Below are positions 38,962 to 46,792 of a stretch of 64,000 nt of DNA, in pieces. This DNA is from JAUZRW01 sp964549915 (GTDB lineage Bacteria > Chloroflexota > Anaerolineae > Aggregatilineales > Phototrophicaceae). The position numbers and the translations under genes are program-made. Position 1 is the stretch's first letter. Every line of letters begins with the position of its first letter. A model generated the notes under the pieces. It searched no databases. It was not told the DNA's origin and worked only from the letters and a program-made list of their open reading frames with translations. Location of the stretch: positions 186,001-250,000 of the forward strand of contig CAZJWX010000001.1 of NCBI GenBank assembly GCA_964549915.1. The letters are read 5' to 3'.

Positions 38962-41910
38962 TCAGGTCGATGGCTGCACCTTGCGCTGGTTGATCCAATG
39001 GCTGACGGTTTTCCGCAGATGGGCGATGGAGAAGGGCTTGAGGATGATGTCATCCATACCTGCTTCCAGGTAGGCGTCTTGCTCATCGCGCAGCACGCTG
39101 GCCGTCAGTGCCAGGATCGGCACCCGGTTCCACCCTTCGGACGAAGCGCGGATGCGGCGGGTGGCCTCCATGCCGTCCATCACCGGCATTTGCACATCCA
39201 TCAGCACCAGGTCATAAGGCGCTACAGCCAGGTGATCCAGGGCTTCCTGCCCATTCATGGCGACTTCGACCTGATACCCGACACGTCGTAATGACCCCAC
39301 GACCAGATCAATATTCAGTTGATGGTCTTCTACCAGCAGGACTCGGCCTTTTTCTTCATCGGTATCGGCAACGTTGGCATCCGCATTTTGCATCTCGTGC
39401 TCGGTCGCCGCCGGGACGCCGGAGCGTTCGTCGCTGAGCGCGTCGTAGAGGGTATTGTACAGTTTAGATAGGTCGATTGGACGTACCAGATGGCGTTCGT
39501 CAGCGCTGAACTGCGGTAGCGTATCCGTTTCGGAGTCGAGCACGTACACAATCTGGCGCACACGCTGGCTCGCGCGGAGTCTGCCCGGCACGGCTTGCTG
39601 CTCACAGTGTGGCTCATGCTGGCGGCAGCTCACGAAGGCCAGATCAAACGCCGATGTGTCCCCTGTCGTGCCTTCGAGCGTCTGAGGCAGGTCGGCAAGC
39701 GAGGCACATTGCTCTACTTTGATGTCCCAATTGCGAAGCTGCTGCACCAGGATGTAGCGGGATGTGTCCACCTCATCGACGACCAACACCCGCATCTGCT
39801 GGAAGAGCGTGCGCGTGTCTTCCAGCGAGAGGTTGCGCTGGCGCTGGATGATGGGCATGGTGATCTGGAAGGAGAAGGTGCTGCCGACCCCAGCCTGGCT
39901 CTTCACGTCAATTTCCCCTTCCATCAACTGTATCAGTTGGCGCGAGATCGCCAGCCCCAGCCCGGTGCCGCCGAATTTGCGGGTCATTGTGCCGTCGGCC
40001 TGTACGAAACTATCGAAGATGTTCTTCAATTTGTCCGCCTCAATGCCGATGCCGGTATCTTCTACTTCGAAGGAAATGCGGGCGTTTTCCGCAGTGCGCG
40101 AGGTACAGCGCACCCGGAGGGTCACATGGCCCTGATTGGTGAACTTGACGGCATTCCCTGCGAAGTTCATCAGCACCTGCCGGATGCGAGTGGCGTCACC
40201 AATCACACGGCGCGGCACATCCAGCGGAATATCCACCTGTAAGCCGATCCCTTTGCGGTTGGCCTGGGGGCGCAGGGTATACTGCACTTCGCGCACGATG
40301 TCATGCAGGTCGATGACTTCCGGATCGAGCATCATCTGCCCGGCTTCCAGTTTGGAGAAATCCAGAATGTCATTGATGATATGCAGCAGGCGCGACGCGC
40401 TGTTGAAGGCCTCTGATGCGAATTCGCGCTGTACGTCATCCAATTCGGTCTCGTTGAGCAGTTCCAGCATGCCCATGATGCCCGTCATCGGCGTGCGAAT
40501 CTCATGGCTCATATTGGCGACGAACTGACTCTTGAGTTGGGAACTCCGCAGCGCTTTATCGCGGGCTTGCACCAGCGTATCCCGCGTGCGCTTGCGTTCC
40601 AGCGCGCGTGCGTAACTCTCGGCGATCAAACGGGCGGTTGTGATCTCTTCCGGCAGCCAGACCCGTCCAGCGCGGGTTTCGTCGTAGCCAATGAAGCCTT
40701 CCAGGCGACCATCCGAATAGATCGGGATGTGCATAATGCTCTGAATCCCCTGGGGTTCCATGATTCCTCGAACATCGTCCGGCAGTTCATTGATGTGGTA
40801 GGGTGCGATGATGCCATCTTGCGCCAGCAACGGGAAGAAAGACGGCAGCAACTCGTCGAAATCCAGCCCTTGCAGGTTATCCATTTCCGGTGTGATGCCT
40901 GCCGCGCACCATTCATGCGTGTTATCGAGGATGCGTTCATTCTGGCGGAAGTGGAAGACGTAGACTCGGGAGACATCCAGCAAACTGCCGACCATCGCCA
41001 TGACTTCGTTCAGCGCCAGATCGACATCATCCAATTGCAGGAAGAGCCGAATGACCTCCTTGTTCAGCTCTTCGAGCTTCAACAGGCGTTCCCAACGCTG
41101 GAAGGTGCGCAACTCTTCTGTCACATCACGGTAATACCAGAAGTGCCCCAGGTACGTTCGCCCTTCCAGGATGGGCACATAATCCCGGCTGAGGATCCTG
41201 CCGTCGCTCATGTAGACCAATTCGTCTTTGATGGGCTGCTGTTCTCGCAGAATCGAATGCACGCGGTCAATTACTTCCTGCGGGTTGGTGAAGAGGGGCG
41301 CGATTTCGTGGAGCGCTTCTTCACAATCTGCACCGACCAGGTCTTCTGGCTTCAGGCGCAGTGCGAACATATCGCAGAAGGACTGATTGACCCGTTCAAC
41401 CTGACGGTTTTCGTCCTCCAGCAGCACGCCACCCGGCAGATTGCCGATCATCAGGGCAGAACGCATCATCTCGTGACGTACCTGCGTTTCGTATGCGCGT
41501 TGGTCTGTGATGTCACGAATGAAAGAGACGAAGAGCGGGCGATCAGATGTCCCCGCTGGAATGATGGTGAGTTCGACCGGGAACTCTGTGCCATCTTTGC
41601 GCCGTGCGCTGGCCTCTACGCGCTTGTGCAGCACCGGGCCTTCTCCGGTCGCGGGATCGTGCTGCATTCCGCGCTCATGTGCGGAACGAAAGTGCTGGGG
41701 AATCATCATTTCGGTCATCGTGTGGCTGAGGACATCTTCGCGCTTGCAGCGGAACATCTCGAGGGCGGCGTCGTTTATCGCCACGACGCGGCTTTCCTCA
41801 TCAATCACCACGATGCCATCCAGGGCGGCCTGCATGATGGCGTCGAGAATCGGCTGTTCGGCTGCATGTTCCGGCAGTTGCTCTGCGCTATGGCGGCTGT
41901 GTTTCAGCAT
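38962..41910 (-). CDS. Hybrid sensor histidine kinase with PAS, GAF and two receiver domains
   Basis: 982 aa, no membrane helix, so cytoplasmic. Order: PAS (about 22-140, AALDGIVVIDEESRVVAIND), second PAS (about 150-265), GAF-like domain (about 285-450), HisKA with phospho-His in SHEIRTPMTGIMG (near 468), HATPase with GTGLGLAISRQL (near 648), a degenerate receiver (about 705-825, DLAFVSCRQH in place of the phospho-Asp site) and an intact receiver (about 855-975, Asp in LVLMDVQMPVMDG, and ILKPF). The start is 5 bases after the STAS gene stop, indicating translational coupling. It probably passes a signal on through phosphotransfer; the partner is unknown. Confidence 0.93.
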   Translation of the reverse strand: MLKHSRHSAEQLPEHAAEQPILDAIMQAALDGIVVIDEESRVVAINDAALEMFRCKREDVLSHTMTEMMIPQHFRSAHERGMQHDPATGEGPVLHKRVEASARRKDGTEFPVELTIIPAGTSDRPLFVSFIRDITDQRAYETQVRHEMMRSALMIGNLPGGVLLEDENRQVERVNQSFCDMFALRLKPEDLVGADCEEALHEIAPLFTNPQEVIDRVHSILREQQPIKDELVYMSDGRILSRDYVPILEGRTYLGHFWYYRDVTEELRTFQRWERLLKLEELNKEVIRLFLQLDDVDLALNEVMAMVGSLLDVSRVYVFHFRQNERILDNTHEWCAAGITPEMDNLQGLDFDELLPSFFPLLAQDGIIAPYHINELPDDVRGIMEPQGIQSIMHIPIYSDGRLEGFIGYDETRAGRVWLPEEITTARLIAESYARALERKRTRDTLVQARDKALRSSQLKSQFVANMSHEIRTPMTGIMGMLELLNETELDDVQREFASEAFNSASRLLHIINDILDFSKLEAGQMMLDPEVIDLHDIVREVQYTLRPQANRKGIGLQVDIPLDVPRRVIGDATRIRQVLMNFAGNAVKFTNQGHVTLRVRCTSRTAENARISFEVEDTGIGIEADKLKNIFDSFVQADGTMTRKFGGTGLGLAISRQLIQLMEGEIDVKSQAGVGSTFSFQITMPIIQRQRNLSLEDTRTLFQQMRVLVVDEVDTSRYILVQQLRNWDIKVEQCASLADLPQTLEGTTGDTSAFDLAFVSCRQHEPHCEQQAVPGRLRASQRVRQIVYVLDSETDTLPQFSADERHLVRPIDLSKLYNTLYDALSDERSGVPAATEHEMQNADANVADTDEEKGRVLLVEDHQLNIDLVVGSLRRVGYQVEVAMNGQEALDHLAVAPYDLVLMDVQMPVMDGMEATRRIRASSEGWNRVPILALTASVLRDEQDAYLEAGMDDIILKPFSIAHLRKTVSHWINQRKVQPST

Positions 41911-41915
41911 CGGGT

Positions 41916-42272
41916 TCAGTCTACCGGGGCCTCATTCAGGTAACGCAGCGCCGCATCCAGGCTTTCCACCATGAAGAAAACCTGATCGAAGCGCGTGATC
42001 GTCAGGATATTCATCGCCGAAGGATTGCGTGGCCGCACGATCAACAGCTTGCCTCCGGCTTCCTGGGTCTTCTTGTAAATACGTACCAGCGTGGAAAGCC
42101 CGGTGCTATCAATGAATGTCGCCTGCCGCAGATCAATGACGAAACTGTGTCCGTCATTTGCAGCGTGCCTCTCGTATTCTGCCGTTAATCCTTCGTAAGT
42201 ATGGGCATCCAGCCGCCCATTCACGACGAAGACGCCAATATGTTGAAATTGTTCCCAAGTTTTCGCGTCCAT
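41916..42272 (-). CDS. STAS-domain anti-sigma factor antagonist
   Basis: 118 aa, one STAS domain. The phosphorylation site lies in VIDLRQATFIDSTGLSTLV (Ser near residue 58), the standard anti-anti-sigma signature. GGAAAGG precedes the ATG. It is followed after 5 bases by the hybrid kinase, so the two are coupled. In the classical scheme a STAS protein frees a sigma factor from an RsbW-type kinase; no such kinase or PP2C phosphatase gene is in this window. Confidence 0.9.
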   Translation of the reverse strand: MDAKTWEQFQHIGVFVVNGRLDAHTYEGLTAEYERHAANDGHSFVIDLRQATFIDSTGLSTLVRIYKKTQEAGGKLLIVRPRNPSAMNILTITRFDQVFFMVESLDAALRYLNEAPVD

Positions 42273-42471
42273 CTCTTTTCACCTTTCCTTAGGCCATGTC
42301 GCAGCGCCCGCTGAAGTGTCGTCACGGCAACATCTTTGTGAGGTGTGAATTGCCCGGCTTGCAACAATTCTGAAACCTGTTCTCAGTATACGATTTGTTG
42401 AGGAAAACGTGGCTTAAGATTGTGAAACAAAAGCGTTATTGCGCAGCGACAAGGATTCCTCGCATGTCGCC

Positions 42472-42849
42472 TCAAACATCGGCGACCAGGGCGAGGGCCT
42501 CCGCAACGCTTTCGACGAAGATGTACTCAATCGACGGGTGCGCGTAGCGCTCAATTGCCTCTTGCCAGAGGGTACGCAGTGCGGGATTACTCATCGCATA
42601 GATCACAGCGCTGAACTGTGCGTCGGCGTGGCAGTTCAGGGCATCGCGCATATTCTGCGAAAAACCACCCGGCGGTAGGCTGACATCGGACGGCACTTCG
42701 CTGATGAGAATCAGACCGGGGGAGGTGCTTTGTGCCAGTGCATACAATGCGTCAAGCGACTGCTGCCAATCGTCCCATGACCAGTTATAGCCGATTTTTT
42801 CTATGAGAATTCGTCGTTGGGGATCAAACCATTCTGCTGCGATTCCCAT
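42472..42849 (-). CDS. STAS-like/unknown-fold small cytoplasmic protein
   Basis: 125 aa from the ATG at 42849, which has AAGG 9 bases upstream; an ATG ten codons earlier lacks one. It begins MGIAAEWFDPQRRILIEKIG and shows alternating strands and helices: a two-strand start, a helix around WDDWQQSLDALYALAQ, and IEYIFVESVAEALALV at the end. This resembles SpoIIAA-like proteins in Chloroflexota but carries no diagnostic motif. It is upstream of the STAS/kinase pair, with its own candidate -10 at 42885-42890, and 199 bases separate it from the STAS gene. Confidence 0.5.
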   Translation of the reverse strand: MGIAAEWFDPQRRILIEKIGYNWSWDDWQQSLDALYALAQSTSPGLILISEVPSDVSLPPGGFSQNMRDALNCHADAQFSAVIYAMSNPALRTLWQEAIERYAHPSIEYIFVESVAEALALVADV

Positions 42850-42884
42850 CTGTGCATACCTTCTGCAATCCATAAACAAACGCT

Positions 42885-42890
42885 ATTATA
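42885..42890 (-). promoter_or_regulatory. Consensus -10 (TATAAT) before the STAS-like gene
   Basis: A perfect TATAAT on the minus strand, 35 bases before the start at 42849. The -35 region is weak. Confidence 0.45.
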
Positions 42891-43014
42891 ACCAATTTCT
42901 GCGTCAGCGGATGAAGAAATGGTAACAATTACCTATCCGGCGGCATCAAAAAAGCACGTTGTCATGCATAGCATGCGGCTTCTCTGGATGCCGCGAAAGG
43001 GAGGAAACGCAACC

Positions 43015-43710
43015 ATGCCTGTACTGGATACACCCATCACGACAGACGACAAGAACCTGGATCGGGTGCTGGCGCAAGAAGTGCCCCTGCTGCTCATTTT
43101 CCACCGGGGCGATGTGGATCGTCCGCTGGAAGATGCTCTGAACAAGGCAGCGAAGAAGCATGCTGGGGATCTGCTCATCGTGCGGTTGGATGTGCGCGAA
43201 GGCGACGGAGCCTACATCAAATATGGGGAGCCGGGGACGCCTGCTCTGGTCGCACTGGAAGCGGGCACGAAGCATAAGGTTAAGTCCGATGCAGCCGGAA
43301 TCCGCCCTGGGGATGTCCGTGCACACATCGCGCATCTGCTGGAAGACAAGCCCTTGCCCAGCAAGAAGGCCAACGGCAAGCAGGTACCGACTCATCCCAT
43401 TGTCGTTGATGACAAGAATTTCCGCGCAGAAGTGCTCAAGAGCAAAGTGCCTGTTCTGGTGGATTTCTGGGCGAATTGGTGCCAGCCGTGTCATATGATC
43501 GCCCCGCACGTCGAGAAGCTGGCGCAGGAATACGGCGGCAAGCTCAAGGTGGTGAAGATGGATGTGGATCACAACCAGGTGATGCCGCGCCGCTATCAGG
43601 TCAGTTCGATCCCAACGTTGATCATCTTCGAGGGCGGGCAGCCTGCTGAACGCATCACCGGGGCGAATGCCGTCGCATTGCGCAAGGCTGTGCAGCGCGT
43701 CGTCGGCTGA
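43015..43710 (+). CDS. Double thioredoxin-fold protein (degenerate N-domain, active C-domain)
   Basis: 231 aa from the ATG at 43015 with GGGAGG 9 bases upstream. The C-terminal half is a canonical thioredoxin: VLVDFWANWCQPCHMIAPH carries the CxxC (as WCQPC instead of WCGPC), and SSIPTLIIFEGGQ is the cis-Pro loop. The N-terminal half (residues 1-110) has the same fold pattern (VPLLLIFHRGDVDRPLEDAL, then EPGTPALVAL) but no cysteine pair. Two-domain thioredoxins of this kind may act as chaperones or targeted reductases. No signal peptide. Confidence 0.88.
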   Translation: MPVLDTPITTDDKNLDRVLAQEVPLLLIFHRGDVDRPLEDALNKAAKKHAGDLLIVRLDVREGDGAYIKYGEPGTPALVALEAGTKHKVKSDAAGIRPGDVRAHIAHLLEDKPLPSKKANGKQVPTHPIVVDDKNFRAEVLKSKVPVLVDFWANWCQPCHMIAPHVEKLAQEYGGKLKVVKMDVDHNQVMPRRYQVSSIPTLIIFEGGQPAERITGANAVALRKAVQRVVG

Positions 43711-43824
43711 TCGCCTGACGGTTGCTTCCCTTTACCAGTCATTTACACATCTTCCGTAACGGATGCTGCTTCCGGCGCGTATAGGCCATTGAACACACAC
43801 AACACACAAAGGGGAAGGTGCACA

Positions 43825-44547
43825 ATGGCTAAACGCATGATTTTGATCCTTGGTTTGTCGCTGTTGGCGATGGCAGTGGTCGGTTGTACCGGAATCGTCG
43901 GCAACGGGCAGATTACGGAAGAAGTGCGCACGCTGGATCGCTTTGATCGCATCGTGGTCACGGGCGCGGGCGATGTCTTCGTGGAATTTGGGGAGAGCGA
44001 ATCGGTGCGCATTGAGGCCGAGAGCAACCTCATGGAATACCTGGAGACGACCGTACGCGGCGATACGCTGGAAATTGGCACGCGCGACAACGTCGGGATT
44101 ACCACCACGCGCGGCTATGACTTCTACGTGACCGTGACCGAACTGGAAGGGCTGGAGATCACAGGCGCGGCAGATGTGACCCTGCCGGAGATTGTGATGG
44201 ATGACGACTTCGAAATCCGTATTTCCGGCGCGGGTGATATCACGGTGGCTTCGTTGGAAGCCGAGTCGTTGGATGTTGAAATCACGGGTGCTGGCAGCGT
44301 GCGCGTTGAAGGCGGCAGCGTCGAATCGCAGGAAGTGACGCTCAGTGGCGCAGGGGATTACAACGGGCGCGAACTCATGAGCGTGGACGCTGAGGTTCAA
44401 ATCTCCGGTGCAGGTGGTGTGACCGTCAACGTCACCGGAGAACTCAGCGGCAATATCTCCGGCGCGGGCAGCTTGCGCTATGCGGGTGAACCCGAAGAAG
44501 TGGATGTCGATACATCCGGCGTGGGCAGCGTCTCAGCGCTGAACTGA
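43825..44547 (+). CDS. DUF2807-type lipoprotein with repeated SGAG turns
   Basis: 240 aa from the ATG at 43825 with GGGGAAGG upstream. The lipoprotein signal ends MAVVGC, with Cys near residue 21. The rest is the DUF2807 (head-GIN type) beta-helix: turns such as VTGAGDV, ITGAADV, ISGAGDI, ITGAGSV, LSGAGDY, ISGAGGV and ISGAGSL recur about every 18-22 residues. Such domains occur in many cell-surface proteins of unknown function. It is monocistronic, ending at a strong terminator. Confidence 0.88.
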   Translation: MAKRMILILGLSLLAMAVVGCTGIVGNGQITEEVRTLDRFDRIVVTGAGDVFVEFGESESVRIEAESNLMEYLETTVRGDTLEIGTRDNVGITTTRGYDFYVTVTELEGLEITGAADVTLPEIVMDDDFEIRISGAGDITVASLEAESLDVEITGAGSVRVEGGSVESQEVTLSGAGDYNGRELMSVDAEVQISGAGGVTVNVTGELSGNISGAGSLRYAGEPEEVDVDTSGVGSVSALN

Positions 44548-44576
44548 ACCTGCACCAGGCGAATTGCTTCGATCCG

Positions 44577-44603
44577 GGGAAGGGGTCACGCCCTTCCCTT
44601 TTT
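44577..44603 (+). terminator. Rho-independent terminator after DUF2807 gene
   Basis: GGGAAGGG and CCCTTCCC pair around a 6-base loop, followed by five T. It faces the convergent HTH-citrate synthase gene three bases on. Confidence 0.88.
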
Positions 44604-44606
44604 GAT

Positions 44607-45857
44607 TCACGCCGAGTCGTGCGGGAGCGATCCCGTGTAGCGGGCACGCGGACGGATCATGCGGTCTTGCTCATATTGTTCGATGCTGTGCCCAATCCAA
44701 CCAATCGAGCGCCCCAGGGCGAAGAGCGTGATCGGTACTTCGCTATCCAGCCCCAGCACATGAGCCAGCAGCACCAGGGCGAAATCCGCGCTGGGTGCTG
44801 CATCCAACCGCTCCTGCGCGGTTTCGATCAACTTGCTGCCGAAATCCATCACCGGATGATCGGGATAGTGTTCGCGCAGCATTTCGACGAGCACACGCGC
44901 ACGGGGATCACCTGCCGGGTACAGTCGATGCCCGAACCCGGGAACTCGTCCGCTGCGTTGCAAATGCTGTTGTAGCACCGGGACGGCGTTCTTCGCCTCC
45001 AGCCCAGTCTCGCGGAAGAAGGCTTCCACATGCATGGTTTCACCCCCATGCTTGCTCCCCTGCAAGGCCGCCAGCCCCGCCAGCACGGCGGCATAGGGCG
45101 TTGCACGCACCGAGGCCACGATACGCGCCGCGAAAGAAGAGGCGTTCAATTCATGATCTGCCATCAGGATCAAGGCCGCGTTGAGCAGTCTGGTCGCCTG
45201 TTCGTCGTGTGGGCAGATGCCCTGTTGCAGCATCTCCGCCAGCGGCAGATTCTCCGGCACGTTGTCCCCTGCGACGACCGAGACCATCAGCCGCAGGATA
45301 CGCGCCCCGGTCTGCGCGACAATCGCAGGCCGCAGGTCATAGGCGCTGAGGTCATCTGCCATCGCTGCCGGGAGCATGGTCTGCAATTCTTGCAGCGCAC
45401 TCAGGTTTGCGCCGTCCATCTGCATGTGCAGCAGCATGGCTTCGTAGCGCTCGGCGGAAACCAGCGCTTCCGGGTTGAACAGGTGTGTGGCGTTTTCAGC
45501 CGCGCCCGTCCATAGCAGCGCTGCCACCTCTTCCACGCTGCTCTCCTGCGCCAGCCGCGTCACATCCTGCCCGCGATAGTACAGGTTGTCGTTGTCGATC
45601 AACGTGATGGACGAATCCAGAACGGGAGCGCCCCAGTGCAGCGCATCTTGCGCCAGCTTTTCTGGATTGCGGCGTCCTTCTTTGCGTGCACGCAGTTTCT
45701 CGATGTCTTCGGCGTAGTAGCGCCGTTGGCGACGTTCACCCCCGGCAGCCTGCTCCGAGCGAATCAAGCCTCGGCTGACGTAGGCGTAGAGCGTGGAGCG
45801 GCTGACGCCGAGGAGCTTTGCGGCTTCTTTGGCGGTGTAATAACGTTTTTCGGACAT
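44607..45857 (-). CDS. Citrate synthase family protein with N-terminal helix-turn-helix
   Basis: 416 aa from the ATG at 45857; AGGGG lies about 9 bases upstream. Residues 1-60 are a helix-turn-helix of the excisionase/MerR-like type (YYTAKEAAKLLGVSRSTLYA, then YYAEDIEKL). From residue 75 to the end the citrate synthase domain follows: LYYRGQDVTRLA, the first catalytic His in GSKHGGETMH, the second in GFGHRLYPAGDPRA, an Asp in SADFALVLL, and the substrate Arg segment IRPRARYTGS. The catalytic residues look intact, so it may be a citrate or 2-methylcitrate synthase that also binds DNA, or a regulator with a sensor-like enzyme domain. Confidence 0.88.
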   Translation of the reverse strand: MSEKRYYTAKEAAKLLGVSRSTLYAYVSRGLIRSEQAAGGERRQRRYYAEDIEKLRARKEGRRNPEKLAQDALHWGAPVLDSSITLIDNDNLYYRGQDVTRLAQESSVEEVAALLWTGAAENATHLFNPEALVSAERYEAMLLHMQMDGANLSALQELQTMLPAAMADDLSAYDLRPAIVAQTGARILRLMVSVVAGDNVPENLPLAEMLQQGICPHDEQATRLLNAALILMADHELNASSFAARIVASVRATPYAAVLAGLAALQGSKHGGETMHVEAFFRETGLEAKNAVPVLQQHLQRSGRVPGFGHRLYPAGDPRARVLVEMLREHYPDHPVMDFGSKLIETAQERLDAAPSADFALVLLAHVLGLDSEVPITLFALGRSIGWIGHSIEQYEQDRMIRPRARYTGSLPHDSA

Positions 45858-46109
45858 GGGCGGCATCCCCTGACGCACTCATTCAAAAGGAATTTCTCAT
45901 GATCTGCACTGGTTGAGGACCTCGTAATTCTGTAATGAGGTAGATCCTCTCCAGTAGCTTCAGTAGTTCGCACTTCGACCATCTCGCATTCTAACACAAT
46001 CACCCATTGATGATGCGGGCTGTCATCGCCTGCCCTTCGCGAATCAGGGTATGGTACACTCAGCGCATCAACGACTTTTTGCACACGTCATGCGGGATGG
46101 TAGGTGGCT
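45858..46109. other. Divergent regulatory gap between HTH-citrate synthase and TPR gene
   Basis: 252 bases without a gene. TGAGGACCTC (about 45914) and GAGGT...CCTC (about 45935-45949) can pair imperfectly upstream of the citrate synthase start. TGGTACACT at 46052-46060 is a candidate extended -10 for the TPR gene. Confidence 0.35.
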
Positions 46110-46745
46110 ATGCAGCCAGTCGGCGAGACCTATTTCGAACGGGGGATGAAACACTACGAAGTGGGCGAATTTGCCCAGGCGGTGGAGATGTTCACCAAGG
46201 CGCTGCGCCTGAGCCTGGGCGACCTGGCGGAGACGGCGCTCTATCGCGGTCTCTGTTACGCCTATCTGGAAGCCTATGACCGGGCACTGGCGGATTTCCA
46301 CGAGGCAATCCGGCGCAATCCCTACCTGGCGGACGCTTACAACGAGCGCGGCACGCTCTACCGGATGCAGGGTGAGTATCGGCTGGCGATTGACGATTAC
46401 GACGCGACCCTGCACCTGGATAGTGAACACTACGCCGCGTACTACAATCGCGCCCTGGCCTATGAGCAACTGGGGAACTATCAAGTCGCCGAGCAAGACC
46501 TGACACGAGCGCTTGAGCTGACGCCTGCCTTGGCACAGGCCTACGAAGCGCGGGGGCGGGTTCGTGCGCTGATGTACGACTATGACGGCGCGATTGCCGA
46601 CTTACAGCGCTATTTGCGTATGGGTGGGGGCTACGAATTCGACAACCACAGCGAAGTTCTCAGCTATTTGATTACGCTGCGCATCAACAAATTCCTGAGC
46701 CGTTTCATTCCGCCGCGCTACCTGCTTGGGCGGCGCGAGTGGTGA
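46110..46745 (+). CDS. Tetratricopeptide (TPR) repeat protein
   Basis: 211 aa from the ATG at 46110 (a GTG two codons earlier is also possible). About four to five TPR units are visible: GETYFERGMKHYEVGEFAQA, ALYRGLCYAYLEAYDRALAD, AYNERGTLYRMQGEYRLAID, AYYNRALAYEQLGNYQVAEQ and AYEARGRVRALMYDYDGAIA. No signal peptide and no membrane helix, so probably a cytoplasmic scaffold for protein-protein contact. Partner unknown. Confidence 0.9.
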   Translation: MQPVGETYFERGMKHYEVGEFAQAVEMFTKALRLSLGDLAETALYRGLCYAYLEAYDRALADFHEAIRRNPYLADAYNERGTLYRMQGEYRLAIDDYDATLHLDSEHYAAYYNRALAYEQLGNYQVAEQDLTRALELTPALAQAYEARGRVRALMYDYDGAIADLQRYLRMGGGYEFDNHSEVLSYLITLRINKFLSRFIPPRYLLGRREW

Positions 46746-46752
46746 AACAGCG

Positions 46753-46781
46753 CAGGGAGCAGGCAGGGCGCTGCTCCCCTG
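46753..46781. terminator. Hairpin between convergent genes
   Basis: GGGAGCAG and CTGCTCCC form an 8-bp stem with an 8-base loop, plus partial extension. No U-run, but its position between convergent stops fits termination. Confidence 0.5.
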
Positions 46782-46792
46782 TGTGATGCGGT

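Noticed and set aside
45858..46109. A riboswitch before the HTH-citrate synthase gene
   Set aside because: The pairing is imperfect and matches no known riboswitch core I recognise; listed only as a gap with possible structure.
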